Below, in pieces: positions 1 through 8,532 of a stretch of DNA of 64,000 nucleotides. Source of the DNA: Armatimonadota bacterium (GTDB taxonomy: Bacteria; Armatimonadota; Zipacnadia; Zipacnadales; JABUFB01); NCBI GenBank assembly GCA_013314775.1, contig JABUFB010000013.1, positions 176,901-240,900 of the forward strand. Direction: 5' to 3'. Numbering within the stretch: the first letter of the stretch is position 1; each line of letters starts with the position of its first letter. The notes beneath the pieces are model-generated. The model made no database searches. It was not told where the DNA came from and was given only the letters and a program-made list of their open reading frames with translations. The translations under genes were made by a program, and so were the position numbers.

Positions 1-597
1 CACATCCGCCGCGTTCGCTTCAAGCACCAGCGCCTCGATCATCACCTGCACCGGCGCAGCGTCAAGAGCCGCCAGCAATGGCCGTATCGCCGCAATGATC
101 TCCTCAGGCGCATAGACCAGACACCGCCGGGTCTTCGCGTCAACTGTGATGTACTGCGAGTACTTCTCGGGCAGAAGCTTCTTGACGTCAGCGGGCTCCA
201 GGTGCGTGAGAGTGAAGATCTCGGTGTCCGCAACCAGCCGGTAACTGGGTGCCATGGGGTCCGACGCCGTCACGAGGTACACGCCCGGCTCGATCTGCTT
301 GTACACCATCCCCAGCGGAAGCAGCAGAAGTCGCAGTGCCCGGCTCAGGGGAACATCCTGCAGCTCCAGCGTGACGAAACCGGCCACGCTCTCATCCTGC
401 AGAATTGTGACCCCGGCATCCAGCGCAATGTCGCTCAGCACCTGGCGGATGTCGGTGTTGAAGAATGAATTGCTCACTAAGGGCTCGGCCTCCGCCGGTT
501 CAGACGCGGTCGGGGCATCATCGCCCGAGCACACGCAGATAACCAGCACGAGCGCGGTCAGGCACATCCAGCCACGCGCTGGGCTACTTCCGCTCAT
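1..597 (-). CDS. Secretin N-terminal region (GspD/PilQ-type), partial
   Basis: This reading frame is open to the left edge, so only the first 199 codons are present. It starts at an ATG that overlaps the end of the upstream chaperone-like gene by 14 bases. Residues 10-25 form a signal peptide core. The next part (FFNTDIRQVLSDIALDAGV, then VTLELQDVPLSRALRLLLLP) is a typical secretin N0/STN fold, followed by an N1-type domain (FTLTHLEPADVKKLLPEKY). VMIEALVLEA, at about residue 186, is the usual entry into the secretin core. Secretins form outer-membrane gates for type II/III secretion, type IV pili or phage export. Which system this one serves is not visible here. The overlap with the Ig-like gene suggests they are translated together. 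The family call is fairly sure and the pathway is open. Confidence 0.82.
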   Translation of the reverse strand, partial: MSGSSPARGWMCLTALVLVICVCSGDDAPTASEPAEAEPLVSNSFFNTDIRQVLSDIALDAGVTILQDESVAGFVTLELQDVPLSRALRLLLLPLGMVYKQIEPGVYLVTASDPMAPSYRLVADTEIFTLTHLEPADVKKLLPEKYSQYITVDAKTRRCLVYAPEEIIAAIRPLLAALDAAPVQVMIEALVLEANAADV

Positions 598-2275
598 CTT
601 CTGCTCCTACAGGGTCTTGGGTGGGGGCTGGGGCCTGCAGCTGCACACTCAGGACGGACACGCGCTTCCCCTGGGGGCCGTCTTCGACCCGGATACGCAG
701 CTTGTCATTTGGGCTGTTGGGGCCAAGATCCAGCGCGCTTATCAGTTCGTACTCTCCTGGCTCGACGTCGGCAAAGTCCAGGGTCCCCGAAAAGACCAGC
801 TTGCCCATGGGCAGTGCCAGCGGTACCGTAGTCTCCAACGGAACGCTCAAAGCCGCAGTGCCTGCGGCATTCACCACGGACACACTGCAGCCGGCCTTGA
901 AATGCACATTGCCAATATTCACATACTCCGCCGAGACTGAATACCGCGAGCCGTCCTGGTGGGCGATCTCCAGGTTCTCAGATACCCCCGCGATCACCGT
1001 CTCCGCACGGACATTGCGCACCCACACCAAGGCGGTGGCATCCCCTGCCGCGCCGCCGTCCTCATGGGTCGCCCGCAAGTGCAGTTCTGCATAGGCGTTT
1101 GCCGGGATAGGTCTGTCCTCCGGCACCCGCACGGTGAGCCGCAGGTTGCGGTCCGCCGAAGGGCGCAGGGTGAACTGCTCCGGCCGCACTTCCAGCCACT
1201 CTGCGGCATTGAACATCTCGCCGGACACATCGCCCATCGTCACCCCACTCAGTGCCTTCGGCCGCAACAACCTGCAAGAGACATTCCCGGGTTCATCAGA
1301 GAGATTCTGCACCGTCGCGCTGACCGACCGCATCGCCCCCGGGTAAGCTTCCACTTCCAGGAACTCCGGCAGGGCCATCTGCACATATCCCGCCGCACTG
1401 GTGACCGTCGGGTCACCGGTGAAATCCAGTTCGCGCTCCACCGTGCGCAAGCGCCGGCCGTTCACCGACAATGCGGCTGAGACCTTGTACTTCCCCGACG
1501 GCAGTCTCCGCTCCAGGTCCACCACCGGGGCGATCTCCACTCCCGGCACGATCCCACGCTCCGGCAGTTCCACCTCTGACAGCCGTCGCCAGCGCCCGCC
1601 GGCATCGCGCAGCACCGTGACCTTCCCTGATAGCTTCCCGTACGTCTCCCCGGCGTTCTTGGCCTTGATGATCACCGCGGTCGTAGGGATCTTGATGTCG
1701 CTCGGGCGCGGCGTGCGGTCTTTTTCGTCCAGGAACCGCATATCCGCATCAGTGATGTGTATGTCCTCCCGCGCCGGCGCGCCCTGGATGTTGATGCGCA
1801 TGGGAAGCAGGAAACGCACCACCATCTTGAAACTGCCGCGCTTCACCGGCTCATTCTCCACCACGATTGCCGCCGAATAGAACCCGCGCACACCCGTCGG
1901 CGTGCGCACTAGCAGCCGCACCTTCTTCACCTCATTGGGCTGCAGTTCCAGCTTCGACGGGTCCAGGCGGACCCACTCGGCGCACGAGCGCAACCCGGTG
2001 ACGTCGGTCTTTTCATCCTTGGGGTCCAGCGCGACCCAGCCGCCGGTGACGCTCTGCGACAGGTAGAGAGCCTGCACATTCAGCGTCTGAGGCTCATTCG
2101 CCGTATTGCGCAACTCCAGTTCGCCGCTGATGGCCACCCCCGGCGTGACCGTGACGTCGAAGGACATCGGCTTGGCCATGAACCCCTGGCCGTGAGCGAG
2201 TGCGCACGCAAAGACCATTGCCAGCGCGGCTGCCAACGCCCTCCCTGCTTGCACAACGAGCTTCTCGGTCACCAT
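584..2275 (-). CDS. Secreted multi-Ig protein resembling a fimbrial chaperone
   Basis: The product is exported, with about 563 residues from the chosen ATG. An ATG 16 codons upstream is also possible; neither start has a clear Shine-Dalgarno, but the inner one gives a normal-length signal peptide ending near ALAHG. The first module (FDVTVTPGVAISGELELRN, then LDPSKLELQPNEVKKVRLLV and GFYSAAIVVENEP) has the layout of the N-terminal Ig domain of archaic fimbrial chaperones or of DUF916 proteins. A second module (YGKLSGKVTVLRD) resembles the chaperone C-domain, and further Ig-like repeats follow. Real chaperones are about 250 residues, so this is much longer. Its stop lies inside the start of the secretin gene. 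I infer a role in folding or presenting surface subunits, but a structural Ig protein is equally possible. Confidence 0.6.
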   Translation of the reverse strand: MVTEKLVVQAGRALAAALAMVFACALAHGQGFMAKPMSFDVTVTPGVAISGELELRNTANEPQTLNVQALYLSQSVTGGWVALDPKDEKTDVTGLRSCAEWVRLDPSKLELQPNEVKKVRLLVRTPTGVRGFYSAAIVVENEPVKRGSFKMVVRFLLPMRINIQGAPAREDIHITDADMRFLDEKDRTPRPSDIKIPTTAVIIKAKNAGETYGKLSGKVTVLRDAGGRWRRLSEVELPERGIVPGVEIAPVVDLERRLPSGKYKVSAALSVNGRRLRTVERELDFTGDPTVTSAAGYVQMALPEFLEVEAYPGAMRSVSATVQNLSDEPGNVSCRLLRPKALSGVTMGDVSGEMFNAAEWLEVRPEQFTLRPSADRNLRLTVRVPEDRPIPANAYAELHLRATHEDGGAAGDATALVWVRNVRAETVIAGVSENLEIAHQDGSRYSVSAEYVNIGNVHFKAGCSVSVVNAAGTAALSVPLETTVPLALPMGKLVFSGTLDFADVEPGEYELISALDLGPNSPNDKLRIRVEDGPQGKRVSVLSVQLQAPAPTQDPVGAEDERK

Positions 2276-2701
2276 CGGGATTGCCGGCGGACGTCGCCTG
2301 GCCTCCTGTTGCTCGGCGTTCATGGCCCCGAGGTCCGGGACAAGCGGCTCAGGGCTAAGCGAGCTCCGGCACCAGCCACCAGAGCCAGTCGGCGGGTCTA
2401 GTGGAACCCCGGTGAGGCGTCAAGCAAAGGCGCCCCACGCGGAGGCACATCGATCATGTGGGATTCGTGCCGGCTGGGGCCGAATCTGCGTTCAGCGTGC
2501 CCTTCACCCCGAACCGTTGCCTCACAGCCCTCGAAGCGGGCGGCAGTCTGTAGCCGGGGGCGGAAGCCCCCGGAATGCCGCCCCGCAACGGCACCTTGAG
2601 CCCCGGAACCTGGGCGACAGGCCGTTCTCCGCGCACCCGGGTCCGGCCGCACATCCGGCGCTTGCCGATGCCCCTCCTCACCCGAGCCACACCCACGGGC
2701 G
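2276..2701. other. Intergenic stretch with a hairpin repeat
   Basis: I see no convincing gene here; the open frames have atypical composition and no ribosome site. The only clear structure is the hairpin at 2554-2573, listed separately. The promoter of the chaperone-like gene should lie in the upper part, but I could not pick a convincing -35/-10 pair. Confidence 0.6.
2554..2573. repeat. REP-like hairpin, 8-bp stem with GGAA loop
   Basis: CCGGGGGC and GCCCCCGG form a perfect 8-bp stem around a GGAA loop, preceded by TAG. A related element with the same shape and similar flanks lies at 42297-42316, with CCAGGAGC/GCCCCTGG around a GAAA loop. It has no T run, so it does not look like a terminator. 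Confidence 0.6.
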
Positions 2702-4390
2702 TTACGGCTGCTTCACCGCGCTGTAATCCACATCCCAGTCCGGCCCGTCCGTGATCGTGTGGGCCAGTCCCCAGTATCCGCTCGCCCAGGTCGCGGTGTC
2801 GTAGAAATAGGTCTGTCCCCGCTGGTACACAACAGTTTTCGTCGTCCCGCCTACGGTGCTCCATCCATAGGCACGGTACAGGGCGCCGCCAAGTTTGTAC
2901 CACCGCACCCGCAGCGCATTCGGCGTGCTGCCCGTCTCCGCATTGGTGACAACCACCTGCCTGTCGCCGTCGACACCCGTGATGGTGCAGACCAGCGCCT
3001 CCCCTGCTACCGTGTAGCTCTGCCCGTTCACCAGCTCAGTCCCGGTCTCCGGGTTCGACGGGTCGTCGCACAGGTAGAACTTCATCGTGTCTTTGTCCCA
3101 GGCGAGAACGACGCCCTCGCCGTGCAGGCCCACTGACCCGAGCCACGGGTAGTAATCCACGCCTTCGGACACTGCGCCGCCCAGGGATCCAGCCGGGGCC
3201 GCGTTAGCCATGTCCGCCGCTGCCGGTTCGGGCGATGCCGGGACTTCGATGGTGCCCACGGGGTCCGACGGTCCCTCCGCACTGCCCCACCAGTTGTTAT
3301 CCGCATCCACCACCCCTACGGCTTCGCTGCTGAGCGCCACGGCACTCGTCGCCTGCCCGCCGTCAATGAAATTGTTATTGCGAAACACGATGCTTCCAGC
3401 ATCGCATCCACTCATCACCAGCGCCCCGGACTCGGGCCGGCTTGCATTGGCATAGTTATTGAATTCGAAGTCATTGTCCCGCACATCAATGTCGCTGCAA
3501 CTGCCCCCGAGATCGGTCCCCATCAGCGTTAGGCCCCAGGAAGCCTCTCCGTCGCTCTCAGAAGGATAGGAATTCCGGAAAGTGTTGTTTTTCACCGACG
3601 CGCCGTCGGCATCGATTCCCAGAGCGATGGCGCCGGCATGGTCGAACACGTTCTCCTCGATGACTGCATCCTGTAGCCCACGCACCCAAATCCCATAGCC
3701 GGTGTTCGATACCGTGTTCCCTGTGATCACCGGAGCGTTGATGGCCAATGCCAGAGCGTAGGTGCCCACGCCGAATCCCCCGCCCGGGCTGGAGAGCACA
3801 TTGCCCGTGATCGCGAGGCTGCTGTAGTTCGCCGTCCCCGACGCGCCTCCAGATACCAGAATCCCACCCAGGCTCAGGCTGCCTGGTGCGCCCACGGCAA
3901 TCAGGTTGTCGCTGATGGTGATATTCGCTGCGCCGATCACTCCACTGGCAGTTGATGGGCTCAGGAGGTAGACGCCCGCCAGGCCAGTAGTGGAATGCAC
4001 GTAGTTGCTGGTCAGCGTGAGGCCCGACCGGTTCACAGTATTCGCGGGCCAACCGATGCCTACCCCGCTTGATGCAATCTCAAAGCCGTTCACGCTCACA
4101 TTGTCGGCAGTGATCGTCACCGTGCCCTGAATAGTGCTCTCACCGCCCGCGCGACCACCATCAACTGGCTTGACGCCGGCTTGTGCACCCACCAGCGAGA
4201 GCGCTTTGTCAACCGTTACACTCTCATTGTAGGTTCCCGCTGCCACCTGGATCGTGTCCCCCGGTGCGGCAACATTCACAGCAGCCTGGATGGTTGGTTG
4301 ATCGCCCGGTACACTAATCGTACCCGACCATGCGGATGCGGCGACCAGCGCAGCCAGCAACCCCAGCAACAGCGCCCGTAGTATGGACAT
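2702..4390 (-). CDS. Secreted right-handed beta-helix protein A
   Basis: The start is the ATG preceded by GGGGAGAG; the longer frame upstream is not needed. A signal peptide (LLLGLLAALVAASAWSG) leads into PTIQAAVNVAAPGDTIQVAAGTY, the standard opening of NosD/DUF1565-type parallel beta-helix proteins. Many short repeats with N-rich turns (for example NITISDNLIAV, VITGNTVSNTGYGIWV) follow for about 350 residues. The last 135 residues, from LAWDKDTMKFYL to the C-terminal VKQP, are a separate domain shared with the adjacent protein B. Such helices bind or cleave acidic polysaccharides, but no catalytic signature is evident, so it could be an adhesin or a lyase. It is about 560 residues long and very probably extracellular. 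Confidence 0.78.
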   Translation of the reverse strand: MSILRALLLGLLAALVAASAWSGTISVPGDQPTIQAAVNVAAPGDTIQVAAGTYNESVTVDKALSLVGAQAGVKPVDGGRAGGESTIQGTVTITADNVSVNGFEIASSGVGIGWPANTVNRSGLTLTSNYVHSTTGLAGVYLLSPSTASGVIGAANITISDNLIAVGAPGSLSLGGILVSGGASGTANYSSLAITGNVLSSPGGGFGVGTYALALAINAPVITGNTVSNTGYGIWVRGLQDAVIEENVFDHAGAIALGIDADGASVKNNTFRNSYPSESDGEASWGLTLMGTDLGGSCSDIDVRDNDFEFNNYANASRPESGALVMSGCDAGSIVFRNNNFIDGGQATSAVALSSEAVGVVDADNNWWGSAEGPSDPVGTIEVPASPEPAAADMANAAPAGSLGGAVSEGVDYYPWLGSVGLHGEGVVLAWDKDTMKFYLCDDPSNPETGTELVNGQSYTVAGEALVCTITGVDGDRQVVVTNAETGSTPNALRVRWYKLGGALYRAYGWSTVGGTTKTVVYQRGQTYFYDTATWASGYWGLAHTITDGPDWDVDYSAVKQP

Positions 4391-4432
4391 CGCGTGCTCT
4401 CCCCTCGGGAACAATCCCATAGTGTGGTAGCG

Positions 4433-4497
4433 GCCGGGCGCCCGATAAAGACGCCCGGCATTCACGTCCGCAGCGCCGGGGCGCAACGCGCCCGGGC
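4433..4497. repeat. Two GC-rich hairpins between the tandem beta-helix genes
   Basis: GCCGGGCG (4433-4440) pairs with CGCCCGGC (4452-4459). GCCGGGGCGC (4475-4484) pairs with GCGCCCGGGC (4488-4497), with one mismatch. They fill the gap after the stop of protein B and before the ribosome site of protein A. There is no T run in the reading direction of these genes. They could be weak terminators or mRNA stabilisers, or part of the dispersed hairpin family. Confidence 0.5.
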
Positions 4498-4510
4498 TTT
4501 TCATCTGTCC

Positions 4511-6142
4511 TTACGGCTGCTGGACCGCCGAGTACGCCACATCCCACGTCGGCCCATTGCTCAGCGTGTGGCAGAAACCACGGAACCCCGACTGCCAACC
4601 CTCGCCGTAGATATATGTCTGCCCGCGCTGGAAAACTGCCGTCTTGGCACTGGCGCCGATTGTGCTCCACTCGTAGGCGCGGTAAAGGGCGCTCCCCAGC
4701 ATGTACCACCGCACACGCAGCGCATTCGTGCCCGATGCGCCACTCACCACCGCCTGCTTGTCGCCGCTCACGCCTGTGATGTTCACAACCAGCGGGTTCC
4801 CGCCGTAGTAATACGTCTTCCCGTTCTCCACTTCCGTGCCCGAAGCCGGATCACTCGCGTCGGCAGTCAGGTAGAACTTCTGATCATCCTTGTCCCACGC
4901 CAGAATGTTGCCCAGCACCTGGTCGGCGTCGTAAATGACCCAGCCGAAGGCCGCATTGTCGTACTGGTGCTCCACGCGGGCTTCAATGGCCGCAAGGTCC
5001 GCCGCGCCCACGAAAGTGCTCCCAAGGGCGTTCACGTCATTTCCCTTCGCAGTGACATTGCTGATGTCCCCCAGCACGTTGTTCTCGAAGGTGCAGGAGA
5101 CCGTCACGTTCGTCGGCGTGGTGTTCAGCTTGCCCGGCTCACCAATCCGGACCCCGCGCTGGCAGTCGGTGATCTCGCAGCCACTGATGGTCACATTGTC
5201 CAACGTGGCCGGGTTGTCCGTGTAAGTGGTGGAGTCGTTGCCCGTGCCGCGCGCCTTGATGGTCACCCCGACCCCGTTGGTCGCATCTCCTTTGCCGCAG
5301 TTGGTCACCGTGCAGTTGCTGAACGTGATCCGGGCGTAGTCGCCGAACTTCATGTTGACGTCGATGCCCGCGGCATAGCTCTTCGCGAAACCGCTGTGGA
5401 CCACATCGCAGCCGGTGAAGCTCAGGTTGTCTCCCTTCTCCAGGTAGATCCCCTTGACCACGTTGTCATTGAACGTGCATCCGGAAACCGTGCCGGAGAA
5501 AGTCGTGCCGTTGGCAGAGCTCTGCTGTGAGTACAGTCCGACGGCGTCCGACTCATAGCCCCAGCCCGTACCGTCGAAGTCGCAGTCGCTGATGGTTGCA
5601 CCGGTCAGATTCCCGGAGACGCCGACCACGAGCCCCCGCTTGCGATTGTGGCTCATGGAGCAGTGTGACATGGTCAGGCCGTCGACATCGGCGCTGATCT
5701 CCATACCCGCGAAGGCACTTTGCGAGGCAGCCACGGTGTCAAGGCTCAGATTCGCTACGTTTCCGGTCACCCGCAGACACGCCTGGGTGACAGACGTCGC
5801 GTTGTTGCGCCCCGTGATCCCGATGCCCGAAATGCTCACATCGTCCGCAGCAACCGTCACCACCGCGTCCGCATTCCCACCAGCGATGATCGTGCCGCCT
5901 GGCAGGAAGTAGCGGGGATCCGCCGGGTCGCGGGTCCAGCCGGCGCCTTCCAGGCTTAGAGACTTATTGATCGTGATGGCTTCTGCATACGTCCCTGCTG
6001 CGATCTGAATCGTGTCTCCCGCGTTCGCCGCATCGATTGCGCTCTGAATCGTCGGGTATGCATCACTGGGCACGTCGAGAGTAGCTGGAAAGACCGAAGC
6101 CGCCAGCAGGCCAACAAGTACGCATATGATCGAGAGTCGCAT
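4511..6142 (-). CDS. Secreted right-handed beta-helix protein B
   Basis: Start chosen at the ATG with GGGGAGGGAG seven bases upstream. It gives 543 residues with a signal peptide (LSIICVLVGLLAASVFPA). PTIQSAIDAANAGDTIQIAAGTY opens the beta-helix, and turns such as NVTISGCEITDCQRGVRIGE continue it. The last 135 residues, from LAWDKDDQKFYL to VQQP, match the tail of protein A closely: both have NALRVRWY, ALYRAY, FQRGQTY or YQRGQTY, and an end of D-x-x-YSAV-x-QP. The two genes are in tandem and look like a duplication in which the helix diverged faster than the tail. The substrate is unknown. The tail may be an attachment or sorting domain. Confidence 0.78.
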   Translation of the reverse strand: MRLSIICVLVGLLAASVFPATLDVPSDAYPTIQSAIDAANAGDTIQIAAGTYAEAITINKSLSLEGAGWTRDPADPRYFLPGGTIIAGGNADAVVTVAADDVSISGIGITGRNNATSVTQACLRVTGNVANLSLDTVAASQSAFAGMEISADVDGLTMSHCSMSHNRKRGLVVGVSGNLTGATISDCDFDGTGWGYESDAVGLYSQQSSANGTTFSGTVSGCTFNDNVVKGIYLEKGDNLSFTGCDVVHSGFAKSYAAGIDVNMKFGDYARITFSNCTVTNCGKGDATNGVGVTIKARGTGNDSTTYTDNPATLDNVTISGCEITDCQRGVRIGEPGKLNTTPTNVTVSCTFENNVLGDISNVTAKGNDVNALGSTFVGAADLAAIEARVEHQYDNAAFGWVIYDADQVLGNILAWDKDDQKFYLTADASDPASGTEVENGKTYYYGGNPLVVNITGVSGDKQAVVSGASGTNALRVRWYMLGSALYRAYEWSTIGASAKTAVFQRGQTYIYGEGWQSGFRGFCHTLSNGPTWDVAYSAVQQP

Positions 6143-6374
6143 TGTATTACTCCCTCCCCAACTGTGGGACGCGCGGGCGAAGTCCCCCCCCACAAGGGGC
6201 GCATTGCCCTGCGCTTGATACACCGGTGCTAACGGGCTCAAGAAACTCAGTCTTGTCTATAGGCCGCATAAAGGGGCAACTGCGCGAACCACCTCCCGAT
6301 ATTGCACGCAGACGAATCAGTTCAGACACCAAATCGCGGTCAAACAGGCAAAAAAGGGAAATGCCCCCGCCATC

Positions 6375-6884
6375 TCAGAGGGCCCCTTGGATCTTCCGGA
6401 ACGCCACTATGCGCAGGTTAGCCACGTCTACCCAGTAATTGTCGCGGTTGTCCTCATGCGTAGCCTGCATGTTGTACACCTTGTCATCGCCGCAGAAGAA
6501 AGCCTGATAACTGTCGGGGTTCAGAGGGTTACCGTCGTCATCAACCACAGGGATTCCCCACGAGTAGGTGAGAGCGCTGAAATACCGAACATGCTGCTTG
6601 TGCTGGTCGTAGAAAATGTCCTTGTTCTTCACGTAAGGCATGATCTGGTACTGCAACCAGCTGACGTCGTCGCCGCCCAGGGGGTCTCCGGGAGGTGCAA
6701 GCTCGTCATGGTCATCCGAATACATCTGCACCGCCAGCATGATCTGGCGAAGATTGCTGATGTCTCGCGTCGTCCGTGCTTTTCCCCGGGCTGCACTGAA
6801 AACCGGGAACAGCATCGCGGCGAGGATCGCAATGATTGCGATGACTACGAGAAGCTCGATGAGGGTGAACCCGCGGTGCGACAT
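6375..6884 (-). CDS. Type IV-like prepilin / pseudopilin
   Basis: The protein begins [19 protein letters not shown], a textbook class III signal with cleavage before F, the glutamate at mature position 5 and a hydrophobic helix. A GTG three codons earlier is possible, but the ATG has a better spaced GGTGG. After the helix comes [20 protein letters not shown], the style common in Armatimonadota and Planctomycetes. The 169-residue globular part ends in [16 protein letters not shown]. It lacks the H-x9-DG tail of many such proteins. It should be processed by a prepilin peptidase encoded elsewhere and used in a pilus or a type II pseudopilus. The secretin in the same strand block could be its partner. 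Confidence 0.85.
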   Translation of the reverse strand: MSHRGFTLIELLVVIAIIAILAAMLFPVFSAARGKARTTRDISNLRQIMLAVQMYSDDHDELAPPGDPLGGDDVSWLQYQIMPYVKNKDIFYDQHKQHVRYFSALTYSWGIPVVDDDGNPLNPDSYQAFFCGDDKVYNMQATHEDNRDNYWVDVANLRIVAFRKIQGAL

Positions 6885-6932
6885 ATCAACCACCCAGTAC
6901 CGCGATTGGCGCTCGCGGCAGGCGCAGTTTGG

Positions 6933-7439
6933 TCAGAAAAGCACGGACAATGTGAGCTGCACGGTGCCCACCGGCGTCGTGCTGCTGTCGCTCTCGAGCT
7001 TCCCCACGGCGGCAGTGTCATTGGCCCCCCCGGAAGCCAATGGATAGGAGGGCGCAGTCCCTTCAGCAGTGACGGCTATCGTGATGAACCCCGTCTTGTA
7101 ACGGTCACCGGGAGCGATGTAGCCGTCCGACCCGAAACTGCTGGCGGTGCTGATACTCGTTGTGCCGCTGAAGCCGGGAGACGGCAGCGACCACGACTGC
7201 CAGCCGTGGGTTATCTGGAATGGAACATTTGAGCGGGTGGCGAATGCCGCCGAACCTTGCCACAGGTCCGGGCTTTCGCCCTCCACCGGCGTCAACGTGA
7301 TGGTGTCGTCGGCGATGTTGCAGTACAGGTACTGCTCCACATGGGCGTTGAAAGTCTCCGTTGCCGTGGCGAGGTCATCCGCGGCAGCGGGGAGAAGGCC
7401 GGATAGGATCAGAATGATGATTGCTGCGCCGGTACACAT
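6933..7439 (-). CDS. Exported small protein, possible appendage subunit
   Basis: The start is the ATG behind AGGTGA, giving 168 residues with a signal peptide (GAAIIILILSGLLPAAA). The mature part begins with ATETFNAHVEQY, which aligns with ATATFKAHVLAY in the frameshifted neighbour at 7541-8336. The end is an alternating hydrophobic strand (VGTVQLTLSVLF), like the last strand of spore-coat-U or DUF4402 subunits. No enzyme motif is present. I do not recognise the family firmly; a beta-rich surface subunit fits the sequence and the neighbours. Confidence 0.6.
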   Translation of the reverse strand: MCTGAAIIILILSGLLPAAADDLATATETFNAHVEQYLYCNIADDTITLTPVEGESPDLWQGSAAFATRSNVPFQITHGWQSWSLPSPGFSGTTSISTASSFGSDGYIAPGDRYKTGFITIAVTAEGTAPSYPLASGGANDTAAVGKLESDSSTTPVGTVQLTLSVLF

Positions 7440-7540
7440 GCAGTTCACCTGAGCAGGGCAGGTTCTGGCTGTTTCGATGCCCGGCGGAGGCTCTTCGATG
7501 AGCAACCCCCACCGGGCAATGGCTCAAAGGCGGGTGAAAC

Positions 7541-8336
7541 TTAGTTAACGGCGGCCAGAGTCGCAACCATGGTCGCGGTGTAGTCACCGGCCAGAGCGAT
7601 GGTCTCGTAGACAAAGTCACCGTCGGCATCGATGCGGTTCTTCGCCTTCACGCCGAACGGGAGCCGCAGGTAGCGGGCGAAATCATCGACCGGGTCGACG
7701 GCGAGATCGTTGACAATGATCGTGCCAAGAGAACCTTGAGCCGCAAGGGTGGGCATGTCGTCGTCAGGCAGCGCCACCGACGGCGCGACGCCCGCGGGAT
7801 ACGCATCGGCAACCTGGAACCAGCCGTCGCCCACGCGGAATTCAGTGTGGGTGGCCCAGGGAACGATGCCCGCATTGTCGAACATGGCTTCGAGGTCGCC
7901 CAGAGAGTAAGCCGTCCAGAGCTTCTCCGTCAGCAGATCGGGGTCGTCCGCGGCAAACTCCGTGACTTCAACGCTGAGCAGGCACGGGGTGTTGATTTCC
8001 GCGGTGATGAGACCGGCATCGGGATTGGGGTCCGCGCCGACCAGCGGCTCAATGGAATCCTCACCGGGAGTGCCGGCCGGATTGTCGCCGGGCACAACGA
8101 GGTCCTTCGGCGGGTCGATTGCCAGATGAGCGTACGCCAGCACATGCGCCTTGAACGTCGCGGTGGCTTCCAGCGGGAAGCCTTCATCGATGGACGGGTT
8201 CGGGGGGGGTGGTCGTGTCGTAAGTGATGATGTCTGATCCACCTACGCCGCCGTCGGGCCGTCCCTGCGCCCAGGCCATGCCGGCCGTCAGGCCCAGCAG
8301 TGCCACGAGCAGGATGCCTGTCATGAGTCTCGACAT
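7541..8336 (-). pseudogene. Exported beta-rich protein split by a frameshift at a G8 tract
   Basis: Translation from the ATG behind GGGAGGACC gives a clean signal peptide (MSRLMTGILLVALLGLTAGM, then AWAQ). After SDIITYDTTTPP it runs into a stop, just past eight Gs at 8202-8209 (eight Cs in the gene). The next frame continues with NPSIDEGFPLEATATFKAHV and stays open to the end, LAGDYTATMVATLAAVN. Removing one base from the tract restores a protein of about 264 residues. The mature part shares ATxTFxAHVxxY with the protein at 6933-7439, and its end resembles the AGDYSGTLTITVS of the protein at 8533-9657. It may be an assembly error or a phase-variable switch. Confidence 0.7.
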
Positions 8337-8532
8337 TGTTGTGGTCCTCCCATCAAGTTGACGTCTCTTGCCCCGATATAAATGGGGGTAGTACAGCATC
8401 GAGGGCCTCGCGATACAGGCCCGTTGCGTCCGTCTGGTATGCTCCGCGGGTCCATCACCTCCGACAGGTGCCGGGCTGAACTGGCAAGGACAAAAATGGA
8501 TAGCGGCAGGCGGAATACCCACCGGGTGCGAC

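Noticed and set aside
254..940. Plus-strand open frames opposite the secretin and chaperone-like genes
   Set aside because: They are antisense shadows of better-supported genes with conserved motifs.
4475..4501. Plus-strand terminator (hairpin followed by TTTT)
   Set aside because: No plus-strand gene lies upstream; the flanking genes read the other way.
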